Positions 28,001 to 40,000 of a DNA stretch of 64,000 nucleotides are shown piece after piece (position 1 is the first letter of the stretch; the number at the start of each line of letters is the position of its first letter). The notes beneath the pieces were generated by a model, which did no database searches, was not told the origin of the DNA, and saw only the letters and a list, made by a program, of their open reading frames with translations. The stretch comes from Ectocarpus siliculosus (Eukaryota > Sar > Phaeophyceae > Ectocarpales > Ectocarpaceae): the NCBI GenBank assembly GCA_000310025.1, contig FN649727.1, forward strand, positions 3,737,992 to 3,801,991, written 5' to 3'. Made by a program: the position numbers and the translations under genes.

Positions 28001-31000
28001 TTTTCCTTTGTTGTGCGTGCTCTGGCAGTTGTACCCTTGGTACTACCTTAAGCATTGCTTTTCGGCACGGATAAAGTTGTGAATCTGTCCTTACGATTGG
28101 GTACCATTGTAAAGCTCTTTTGGTTTTCGAGTTTCTTTTTGTGGGGCTCAGGATTTAGCTTGTGGGGTGCTGAAAATGACATGACACCAAAGGAGCGTAT
28201 AACAATAATTAAATAATAGTATTACATGAATACTCACAAAAGTGGGAGGCTTCTCCATGCCGTGTGTTGTGGGATTAACGTCTCTGCCAAGACGCCTTAC
28301 TCCCCGCGGCGCAGCATTCCGTCGTTCATACGCGAGCGCGACAACATCCAACGCTGCAAATACCGGTGCATCTTGGATGACAGGTTCTGGCTGGTGAACA
28401 ACCATGTCAGGGCGGCGCAGTGGTGATGAGCGTGAACCTCCGGTGCTGCAGGTAGGTGCGGAACTGCTCGATGCCGTAGAGCACCCCAACGGCCGCGGCG
28501 GGGGGGGGCGGCGGCAGAGGGGGCTGCTGGGGCCCCGCGGGCCCACCCTGTTGCGGTAGGGACGGCAGAGGGCCTGGTGGCAGGGGGGGCTGCGGCGGGC
28601 CTTCCCTGAGATGTCCAAGGGCAGGTGGAGCTGCCCCAGGGTTGGGTAGGTGCTGTCCGTCTTGAGGTTGCTGGTTCATGAGGATGACGGGTCGCAGACG
28701 GTGTAGTTCTGGTGGTCACGTCAGCTTGAAGCGTTGGATGTTGTCGCGCTCGCGTATGAACGACGGAATGCTGCGCCGCGGGGAGTAAGGCGTCTTGGCA
28801 GAGACGTTAATCCCACAACACACGGCATGGAGAAGCCTCCCACTTTTGTGAGTATTCATGTAATGTTATTGTTTTATTATTGTTATACGCTCCTTTGGTC
28901 ATCATGTCATTTTCAGCACCCCACAAGCTAAATCCTGAGCCCCACAAAAAAAAACTCGAAAACCAAAAGAGCTTTACAATGGTACCCACTATCGTAAGGA
29001 CAGATTCACAACTTTATCCGTGCCGAAAAGCAATGCTTAAGGTAGTACCAAGGGTACAACTGCCAGAGCACGCACAACAAAGGCAAAACATGGGAGCAGG
29101 GGAAACGTCATTCCGAAAGTGCGTGTCCACGCGACTCGCAGACATTACTCTGGGTACTCCTGAAAGAAGTTGCTACGGTGCAGCTGAAGGCACCACAGCG
29201 CACAATTGGTACCGAGTGGCGGCGACTCAGTGGTCGTCGGCGTTCGTCTCGCCGCGCTAGGACCTACCGAGCCTTCCTGTGCGCCGGAGATGAGCCTGGC
29301 CATCTTCTGCGCTCTTGAGCTCACGCTGGAGCCTCCGGAGGACGGTGACCTGCAGCGACTTCGGAACTACGAGGATACGCGGTCCGCCCTGGCTCCCAGA
29401 CTGCCAAGGGCTGCCGTCCTCGGCTGCGGAGCCGGTGGAGCACTGTTGGCGCTCCAGGGCCTCCTGCACATCCAGGCCGCAGTCGAAGTGGATTGGATTA
29501 CTTTGGAGTTTGCCCGTGTCAAGAGCTGGAGCCAGGGAATCCACCTGGTACGCTCGCCCCTTTCAGGCCAGCAGTGCATGCACATACTGGCGGAGGCGCG
29601 ACCGGAGGTGCTCATCGGCAATGTCTGCCGCCGATACAACGCTTACAGCCAGGGAAAGACTGCCGCGCGCGAGGCGACGGAAATCCTCGGGACCTACCCG
29701 CTCCTCGGGCGCAACTCCTGCTCATGGAATGCCGAGTACGGTTCTCGCGGACGCCGGCCTGGAGCGACTGCGTGCGACCATGCTTGGAAAAGGTCCGGTG
29801 CACCGTGGAGGATGCCGCCCTGTATGCCACGGATGTGGGCGTCCTAACCGGGAAGCACCGAGCGTTCGTCGTGGGCGTTAAGCGGCGGCCCGACATCACT
29901 CCCGAGACTTCCACGGCGAAGCTGGCCCTCTGGAAGCTACGTCTACAACAGAAAGTGGCCACGAAGCACCGTTGGTGCGCTGTTGGGACGCTAGGGCCAC
30001 TTCTTCCTGAGGCGCCCGCCCGGCGACAAAAGTCTTCAGCTTCGCGCAACCTGCCGTCACCATCACGCATGGGAGCATCATGGGTCGCTGACCGTCGGAG
30101 TACCAGCCTCATTCTGCCGACGACCTGGCACAGGAGGAATTTGTGCAGCTCACCACTTCCCAGACGGTCTTCGACGTTCCGCCGAACGTGCGACGGATCG
30201 ATGCTGCACGGGTGCTCGTGGAGTTCACCCTGCCCCATTGCTAAGGGAAGCCTTCAGCGCGCTGGGCATCCACGGCATCGTCAACCGGAACGCCGACCAA
30301 CGGGGCAGCATGGACGACGAGTTGGTGATCGCGCTGGCTAGCCTGTGGACAGACCCCGCCGACGACGTCGTCGCCATCGACGCTGCGAACAAGGCAACGT
30401 CGCGCTTCGTGGTGATCCCTCGGGTCACGAGGGGTATGGCCCGCCCAGCCGCGCGGCCGACGCCGACACCCACCGCCGCACCGTCACCCCGGGAGACGGC
30501 AAGCGCTGGTGAACGCCGCGGTCGCGGCCGCCCACGTGGGCCTGCACGCCGGTCACCATCGGCCCCGCACGTCACGAAGCCAAGTGCAGGGGAACCCGTG
30601 GACCGGACCCCAGGGCTGCCGCCGCGCCCACCTCAGACCCGACCCCGCCTCCTGCGCCACAGCCGACACCCATGGACGCGGATGCCGGCCCCACGCCAAC
30701 GGCCGCCTCGCCGCCGCCGTCGACGCCACCCCCTGCACCAGCGACGCCGCAGGAGACCCCCGTGGGCGACAACACCCCGCTGGACACGCCGCAGCTACGA
30801 CGGGGTCTCTCCACCAAGCTAGAGCAGATGGCGCACACTTTACGCAACATTGCCCGACTCGTGGACTCAGCGACGAGATCCAACACTTCGACGCCTCCGA
30901 TTCGACTTGGAAGCGGGACGTGGAGAGGTCGATTATTACGTCCTGGCCGACGACCACCTGCTGTGGCACGCTCCGCGTGGCCGCGCGTACGCAATCGCGG

Positions 31001-34000
31001 TCCCCAAAGAGCTGGTGCCCGCCGTGTTGGCGCTGGTCCACGGTATGTACGGCCTGGAGCGGCACGCACCACCCTCTTAATTGAGCGGACATACCTGGCC
31101 GACCCTCAAGAAGGACGTCCGAGTATGTAGTGCCCGGTCCTGCAAGTGCCGCCGGCGGAAGCGTGCATGGAGTAGGCAACTACTCATGATGCCGGCGCGG
31201 CTTTTTCAGCCGTGGGTGGTGCTCGAGATGGACATCCAAGACCTCAAGGTAACTTCCGACAAGGGCAACCGTTCCCTGCTCGTGGTGGTCGACCAAGCCT
31301 CCAAGTTCCTCGTGGCCTTCCCACTCCCGTCCAAGGAAGCCAATTGGGGTGAGCCGCAAACTCTTGGACCTCCTGCTAACCTTTGGCCTGCCCCTCTCGA
31401 TCCGCTGCGACCCGGGCAGCGAGTTCACCGCTGAGGTGATGCGGCACCTCTGCCGCTGGCTGAAGGTACCGCTGAACTACGGCCCAACCAACCACCCCCG
31501 CGCCCACGGGGCGGTTGAGAGGTTGGGGGGGTGGCTGCACGAGGCGCTGTCCCAGCTGTGCACCGCGTGACCCAAGCGAAAGGACGACATCGTACCTGTG
31601 GCGACCTGGATCCACCGCGACACGCCCGACGCGTCCCTGCCCGGTGGAGCGTCCCCCTACCGTATCCTCTTCGGTCGGGAACCACGCAGCCACATCGACG
31701 TCGTCACGTGGACGACAGCTCTTGCACAGGGACTCTAGCGGACTGTCGCCGACCAACAACACATGACTCGAGAAATCCTCGCCTATCGGCACCAGGCCCA
31801 GAATCACCATCGGGAACGCCACAACACCCGAGTGGCGCGGGAGTCACCCGGGGCCAAAGCGGCGCGGGAGTCACCCGGGGCCAAAGCGGCCGTTGGAGAC
31901 ACCGTTCTCGTCAAGGAATCGACCAACACGCTACACCAGGACAGCCACTACCCGAAGCTTGCGCACGATCACTACACCAGCCCGTGGAAGGTCACCAACG
32001 TTATCCACGACCGCCTGAGCTTCACGGCCCAGCTCAACGGCCGCCGGATCCGCCGACGCAAGGTGGCAGCGCCTGGTCTCAAGCCCTACCATGTGAGTCC
32101 GCAGGTCCTTCGGCTTCCGTTCGAGGCAAGTTTGCGCACCTCGTGTGGTCGGCTGACCTCGGCCTGGCCGACACCTCCGTCGTCGCCGTGCCGCTGTACA
32201 CGCTAGTGGACAGGCGGGTGGTACGTTACCGGCAACACGCCGACGTGGAGTTGGGAGTACCAAGGTCGCTACCAGGACGTTGCTCTCTCACCCTGGATGA
32301 CTGAGGACGAGACCGGCGACAGCTTTTCGCCGCTCCGGCTGGACGTCTTTCACGCACTGTTTGAGGCCTTGCCATGGCGAGGACGCGGCCCCACGACCCG
32401 CCGGGTCGCCTACCCGGGGCGAGCGCGAAGTGGCGTCCAGGGAGCAGGCGCTGCAGCTCTTCCCGACGGGCACGCCGGTCGGCCGTGAGTTCGCCGACAG
32501 CGATGGCCACCTCAAGGTTTTGAAGGCGACCGTCTTCGACTACTGCGGCCCTTACTGGCGCGTGGAGTACCCGGACGGAGATTGGGAGGGGCTTTCGAAG
32601 CGGGAAATGGATGCGGGCATCGGCGTCGCTCCCGACCGTTCTTCTCTTCTTTACCCTGGACGGCGGACTGCTACCACTGCTTTGAGCCCGCCGACTGTCA
32701 TCTGGCAGCCTAGGCGTATGTGCCGGCAGTGGGAGAACGTGCAGAAGTGTCGCGTCGTCTCCGTTTCGCACCGGGGGAGACCCAGACTTTATCTGGGCAG
32801 GGAAATGGGAATCTTGTGCGGGCACCGTACGGCCGCTCCGTTAGCATAGCCGTGTACCACGGTCTATGCTGGGGGGGTGTTCTAGACGGCCGTGTGCACC
32901 GGTTCTAAATAGTGCGATGACGGGCACTTGTACGCAAGGCACAAGTGTCAAGGTTCCCGATAGATACAACCGTCTGCCGGGTTAATAATGGAACCGGCGG
33001 AATAATTAGTTCCCATTCCCCGCGCGACGATGAGACGGTTCCTCCGACTGACAGCTTGCAGCTAGCTGTCAGTGACCGAAGTGTCCTGAAGTGAACACGA
33101 AACCTTTGTGAACGAACCTGATCTGAGCGCTTGTATCGAGCTGCAATCGCGACTGTGAGTGATGACCACGCATGACTGACCGGATCATGGAGTATCGGAG
33201 GAGTTGGAATTGCATGCATGCTTGGAGTACCGCAGCTTGCTCGCTTGCGCTGTGATCACGGAATGCTTGGCATGTCTACAATCGAACTCACAGACAATAG
33301 CTAATAATCTGTGCAGGTGAGAGTGGATAACCTGGTGATGACGTACAGACTAGTCCTTCTCTGCAACAATATGTCCCAGCCAGCTACCGTCTTCTCCTGG
33401 CTATTCCATGCCTCAAACATTTCCCTGTATCTTCCTTCTACTTCCCCCACTCAGTCATGTATACTTCCTTCTCCTTCTTGTGCAACGGACATTCCGCATC
33501 TACATGAACCCGGTGTTCGCACTTGGAGCCGCATTTGCATTTTTACTTGTCGTCTTCATCGTCTACATTGCTAAGTCTACGTCTACGTTCTCGAAGGCCA
33601 ATGTCCCTGGTCTCGGATTTGACCATGAGCTTTGTCCCTGCATCCATTGGTCCATGTAGGTACTCCTTGCACCCTGTTCCTTCTTTCAACATTCCGTACA
33701 CATCTGTAGACCTCTTTATCCTTGGTTTCTTTGGCTAGATTCTATGTTCTTCTCCCTCAGCAAAAGCAACAGACAAATTATCCTTGAACCCCTCCAGATA
33801 TTCCGTTTCCAGGGTATCATCTTCGTCAATTTCGAACTCTTTCCATACGTCATCTACAACCTTGACTCACTCTGTGGGTTGTCAACCCCTCTTCTTGTTA
33901 GCCCACTTCGCCTCCCAAGCTATTCTCGGCAACCTCTCCCCTCCCATACCGCACAAGCGGTACTGCCATTTTGGCTTCATTGCGTCCCTTCCCGATCGTA

Positions 34001-37000
34001 GGGAATGGGGGGTGTTGTAGCGAGTTTGTGCATGTTCATCACCACCAAGAAGCTTGCAATCACTCCCGCTTCATTAGGGCCATTCCCGGCTTCGTGGAAA
34101 TGTGTTCCGACCTGTATTGTTCTTGTGCGCGTTCTTGTCTCAGGATCCTCACGGCGGCAATCTTCTCAAGACCGCCGACAAGCGTCTAGCCTATCTGGTG
34201 AGAGTGAGAGCGAGAGCGAGAGTGTAGGGCCGCAAAGACGTGTGAGCTCGATTCGGGGCACCATGCTTTGCCACGACCATCCGCTCAAGATGCTGTGTTC
34301 TGATGTACACTGCCCGCACGAGTACATGTGTTGTTCATCGCCACTGCTGGCTATCTTTTGAGGAAATAGACTGACAGTCGACGCGCCCCGACCTCTCCTT
34401 TGGCGTGTACCATTAGTAACCTAATACCCCGCCGGAGGCGCCACCCGCGCTCGAAGTCGCGTGTTGCACCGCTTCGAGAGAAAGCTGCAAGAAAACACCG
34501 ATCGCCGTTGCAAGCGTTATGAGCATCTCGGTTCGAGACCGCTGTCCCTAAGCTTGCCGGGCGTTCTTGCTAGGTTCTTACGAACGTCCGTGTCGTCCGC
34601 CACGAGACTTCTTGCGGGTGTGTACCCACCAGGGCCGTTGAAGAGACACGAAACTATTCTAGTGTTAACCGCAACCGGGAGCGCCAACAAACACTTTCGT
34701 GACACAACGCATGCCGCAGAAATGTGTGGTAAGCATTTTTTCTGCTGCACCACATGCTGCAGAGTGTGGTGCAAAGGGCAGATGACCCCCCTTCTTGCCT
34801 CCGCAATTTGCCCAAAGGGAAGACCGTTCAGGTGTCCGCGTGGCGTGACTTGTTGTCTCTTTCCTCTGCTTCCCGTGGACAGGACTTTGGTCTGGTGAGC
34901 GTGATACCTCCGGGGGTCATGGATGCGCTCATCTGCGCCACGGTGTACGTGATGAACAGGTACAGACCAGGTCTGGAGCGTCGGAATCGACCAACCTTTT
35001 TGTCTGTTTTGGTTGTTGTGGATTTATGGGTTTTGTTGGAAAAGATAGCAATTGTGTGCGCACTGCGTTCGCCACACGCGGGTTTCGTCTTCGAGGCCTT
35101 CGTGCAGATTAACAAGCGCCTGAACACCTGCAGAAGCCGTCAAGTCCAGAAACCGTGCACCCGGCAAATGATGCACGCGTGTCCGACACAGACCAAAACC
35201 AAATCTGTGCACGTCCATACCCTCCCCCCTCCTTGATGCCACCGTGGTCGACCAAAAACGGAAAAATGAAACATGTGAATGCCACCTCAGACTGTCGTAG
35301 ATTGTGACGTCAGATGACCTGTCGGAGATCTACCTTCGGGGTGTTGCCACAGATAGAGTCAGTGTATGATGGACGCTCAACCTTGCTGCAACAAGGGTTG
35401 CTTCCCCCTGACTCACAACACAACTATCCGTACTCTTTAGCCTCTCCACGGGGTTGAACTGGTGTGTATCCACACCACACATCAGTGTCCACACGTGAAC
35501 CTGGAGACATTAGTCTCATAGTTGGCCTACAGCGGCAGCGCGAACTAGGCTCCCCCTACCGACTTCCACGAAGTGTTGCATCCAACGTGGGCGTATCCAC
35601 CAACAGCGTCAAATCCATGCTACACATATCGTTTGCTGTACTCGTAACCACCATTCATCGTTCGTCTATGCAGCACCTCTCAATTGCGCGATAGTAGAGA
35701 AGGTCGTATCGTTAGCTCGTCTTGTATCTTTCAATCCGGATTCAGGTCCCGAGATTGAAGGTAGGGGGGTGCTGTGAATGCCACCTCAGACTGTCGTAGA
35801 TTGTGACGTCAGATGACCTGTCGGAGATCTACATTCGGGGTGTTGCCACAGATAGAGTCAGATAGAGTGAGTGTATGATGGACGCTGAACCTTGCTGCAA
35901 CAAGGGTTGCTTCCCCCTGACTCACAACACAACTATCCGTACTCTTCAGCCTCTCCCCAAGGGGTTGAACCGGTGTGTATCCACACCACACACTTGTCCG
36001 CACGTGAACCTGGAGACATCAGTCTCATAAACAACACTAAAAATATACGTACCGACGCTGTCATCCAAAGGGACTATGTGGCGCTTGCCAAAGGTTTCCC
36101 CGCACTAGCGTTGATGAGCGAGAGCGACCTGTTGGAGGACTTCGAACCGTTCGCCGCCGCCCTGGAGGCGGCCTTGGACCCCATCGTTGCCGACTTCCGC
36201 CGACAGATGGTGAGGTGTGTCGAACAGAGAGAAAGAGAGAGCAGAGAGAGCAGAGAGCAGTTTAGGCAGTTCAGGGGTCTTACCCGGCTTTCGACCTTGC
36301 TGCTCAGCAGTTTGTGTGGTGATATTTCTGAGTACTTTTTATTTTCCCTTTGGTTCTTTCGAAGTGTGCTCGCTGCTTTTTTGGGTAATTGGCTTGTGAC
36401 CGCCGAAGGGTTCAGTTGTACCGGTACGGGTGTTTGAAGATATTATTGAGAGGGGACCGGAACAATGTTTAGTGCGAACACAACAGAACATTGCAGCGTT
36501 TTTCGTCGGATGCACTCGTGACAGTAAAAGTCAAACTAACCGAATGAGCGCACATAACAGGCACGTTCTATCTCTCTTTATTTCTCCCTCTCAAACACGG
36601 ACGGATACGCGCACTTTGGACAGTTTGATGAGCCGGAAACGACCAAGGGAAGAACCGCACTCCTGTGTGGGCGATGCACCGTAGTATAACTCAACACTCA
36701 AAACACCTGCAGAGGCGAGCTTGACTCTGGGCCGGTAATGCCGACCGAAGTCAACGGTCTTCGTCCACTGCTGTTTGGTGTTTCGTCGTGGTTCGTCTCC
36801 ATCGTCGTTCTTTTGTTTTATTTCCTTGCAGAAACACAATGACTTCACCTCTACCCACAGATAAGAATCCAGGATAATCACGGTGTTACATTCACGGTGT
36901 TGCATGACCCCGTCTTGCTTCGTCGTGTGCATGACAACCCCGAAGGGACTAGACGGCGGTTTCGGCAGCAACGAGGCGCCTTCGGGGTCCGAGCGGGTGG

Positions 37001-40000
37001 CGTTCGCGCAGCTGATCGACCGCGTCTTCCTCCTGGCGAGGTCCTTCAACTTTCGGGTGCCCCCGTACTTCATCAGCAACGTTAGGGCCCTCGGTGAGCG
37101 AGTGCCGAGATGGCACGCTATTCGAATGTTTGTCTACGATTGATTCCATGTTCGCGTCGGATGGGCCGGTGCGGATGTTGGACGATACCTGAACACAGAC
37201 TGGAACTATTTTAATGTGAAGACAACAACAACAACAACCACACACTGATGGGATTCTTGTTGTTGAAGTTACGAACACATCGCGTGTTCTTACGCCAAGC
37301 GTGTAGGGGAGACCGTCCGTGTTTTGCCTGGTATGCATATATGTTGCTTGTGCCGTGGAGATCACATTCATAAAGGGTATAACCTCCCTAACGACTATCG
37401 CGGACAATTCCCTCTGTTCACAGCAGTGTTCCATACCATCAATATCGCTGGTCGTTGCAATTAAAAGAAAGAGAGGGACGCCCTCGTGATGGGCCAGCCT
37501 TGTCAAGGAAAACAGCACGCGCCGTACGTTCCACAGCGTGTTCTTCCCCAAAGAAACTCTTGTGTTTTACGCTGCGCGCAAAGTTTACCCCATTGGTGCC
37601 TTTGTCGGGATGTTTGGAAACGATAGCGGGGCACGATTGGGGGTACTTAGGTGTTTATTACGATATAGTTCAATGTAAGTTCATGCCGGTCGCCCCGGTG
37701 GTCTAGTGGTATCCTCGAAAACCGCTAGTCTCAAAGGTCGTGAGCCCGAATCCCCATGGTGTGAAAAATTTACACAATTTGCGGGTGAAAGCGAAAAATA
37801 GCAAGAAGAGCTCTCGAGAGTACCAAATTTCGACGTTAGCACCGTTGACGAGGGAAAGGGACGGCTGGACCTTTCTCGCGATAAAAAAAAATTCAGCACA
37901 CACCGCAGGAAGGTGGGGCACAAAATAAAGAAAAAGAAGAAAAAAAACCTGGTGTTTACCCCCTCCTGTGTGACCCTGGGTGGTTGTAGTTGTACAGAAA
38001 AAATACACTGGAAAGTGTAGTACCTTACATGCACTGAATAGTATAGTACACGTCTCACCACGAAAAATGGGGGGACTGTCGCCAAAATAAATAGGACGAA
38101 ATGTGGACGTCGTCGGCCAAAGGCCTCTCTCTGGCATGCGTTGTGGACTGATCACACTCGCAGCAATAAGAAAACAAAAGGCAACGTCCGAAAAAGTCAA
38201 CACAGTAACACACACTTCGGTTCACGTTTACAGGCCGTGTGCTATCATAACTGGATACGCTCTGTTTCTGGGACACGAGCAGAGGGTATGTGTATGACCA
38301 CACGCCATTGCCTGCAGACATCGGCCTAAAACCTCCCTCTGGCATGCGTTTTTGACTAGTAGCGGGTGACACACAGAGCACACACGCGGCGGAACAAGAA
38401 AAAAGTAACAACAGTCAACACCGAAACACAGTTTGGTTCACGTTTTTTTGCAGGCCATGTGCACTCAAAACTGGACATTACGCTCTGTTTCTGGGACGCG
38501 AGCAGAGGGTATGTGTGTGACCACACCCCATTAGCTGCAATTGGTGGATGTCGACGGCCTAAAGCCTCTCTGTGGCGTGCGTTTTCAACTGGTCATATAT
38601 GCAGCAGGCGTAAAAACGGCTCTTTTCGGCCGAAAGGCAAGAACGTCAGCAGAGCAATGTGACAGGGTAGGCGTTTTCGGCTCGTGTGTGGCCAACACGA
38701 CGCAGAACGCCCTGAATTTTAGATACCTGCAAAGGGATTGTGCATTACCTCATGATACTGGTCTCTCCAGCATACCGTGTAGTTCCTCGTTCTGGTACGA
38801 TCAGGGTGTGGCCAGGGGGTGACCCCCCCCATTTCTAACAGCGATATTCCAACCCGATCGCTGTTAGAAAATGGGCCAATTTTCAAACAGGCCGGCCGGA
38901 ATCCTTGGAAATATCCGGGCTGTAAGATTTTGGGCTGTGATAATTTGCCATTTTCCTCCGCGTAAGCAGCCCAAATAATGCTTTGGGCTTAGAAAAGGAC
39001 CCCCCCAAAATCCAAAAGCCAGAACACATCTTGCGTAAGACACATTCTTATCCTGTTCGGTCCTTTTCGGTTTCACGTTTTCCACATTTTCGGTTTAACC
39101 TTTTCGGCTCACCCTTTTCGGTTTCACGTTTTCGGCTTAATTTTTTCGGTTTCATCTTTTCGGCTTAACTTATTCGGTTTCATCTTTTCGGCCTAACTTT
39201 TTCGGTTTCATCTTTCGGCTTAACTTTTTCGGTTTCATCTTTTCGGCTTAACCTTTTCGGTTTCACGTTTGTTTTCGGCTTCACTTTTTCCGCTTAACCT
39301 TTTCGGTTTCATGCTTTCGGCTTAGGTGTTTCGGTTTAATCGTTGCGGCTAACCTTTTCGGTTTCACGGTTTCGGCTTAACTTTTTCGGTTTAACCTTTT
39401 CGGCTGAACCTTTTCGGTTTGGGTTTAATCTGTTCGGTTCAATCTTTTCGGCTGAACCTTTTCGGTTTCGGTTTAATCTGTTCGACTTAATCTTTTTCGG
39501 CTCATCCTTTTCGGTCATTTTCGGTTTAACCTGTTCGGTGTCATGGTATTGGGAGGTTGACTACATGTGGATCGTTGTTGACCATGGTTATTTGGCGTGG
39601 TCAGATGCTAGGAGGTGACGTCATGCTAGATTTGGGCTTTATGCCGAGGCAGGTGCCCTTCTGTTCAGTGTGCCGACGATCCGGTGATGGTGTGTGCTTG
39701 TGATCTTGTGAGTTGCCTTGGAAAGCGTTTATCAAGAGAAAGAGAACAACGGAAAGCAACAACCACTGTACTTGTGGTCGGACAAGAGAGTTCCACACAG
39801 CTCTAAGGTAATTGACTCTGAAGGAAGGGGTAAAAGCTCATTACACTGGTTCCACGTTCTTTGTTTCACGTTTGTTTTCCGTTTATTGTCCTTTTCGGCT
39901 CAACCTTTCGGTTTCGCGTTTTCGGCTTAACTTTTTCGGTTTAATCTTTTCGGCTTCACCATTTCGGTTATCCTTTTCGCGCCTTTTCTGTTACACGTTT

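Larger units (their letters stand above)
26011..33371. mobile_element. 7.4-kb composite element bounded by long inverted repeats, in an ABC1K intron
   Basis: The ends 26011-26240 and 33155-33371 are inverted copies of each other (separate entries). The interior holds broken remnants of a Ty3/gypsy-like RNase H (minus strand), a cytosine-5 DNA methyltransferase, a D35E integrase and a Tudor-like tail (plus strand), plus two further internal inverted-repeat structures. A polypurine-like tgctgggggggtgt at 32867-32880 follows the last coding remnant, as before a 3' LTR. Two readings are possible: a Ginger-like TIR transposon with a retroviral-type integrase, or two gypsy-type pieces in opposite orientation whose LTRs now look like TIRs. 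Ends beginning near tgtt with flanks ctat/atat are compatible with, but do not prove, a 4-bp target duplication. Every coding remnant is interrupted, so the copy is dead. Confidence 0.75.

Noticed and set aside
39050-39545. Telomere-like or CRISPR-like array
   Set aside because: The unit is not a TTTAGGG-type telomere repeat. There are no unique spacers, and the DNA is clearly eukaryotic.
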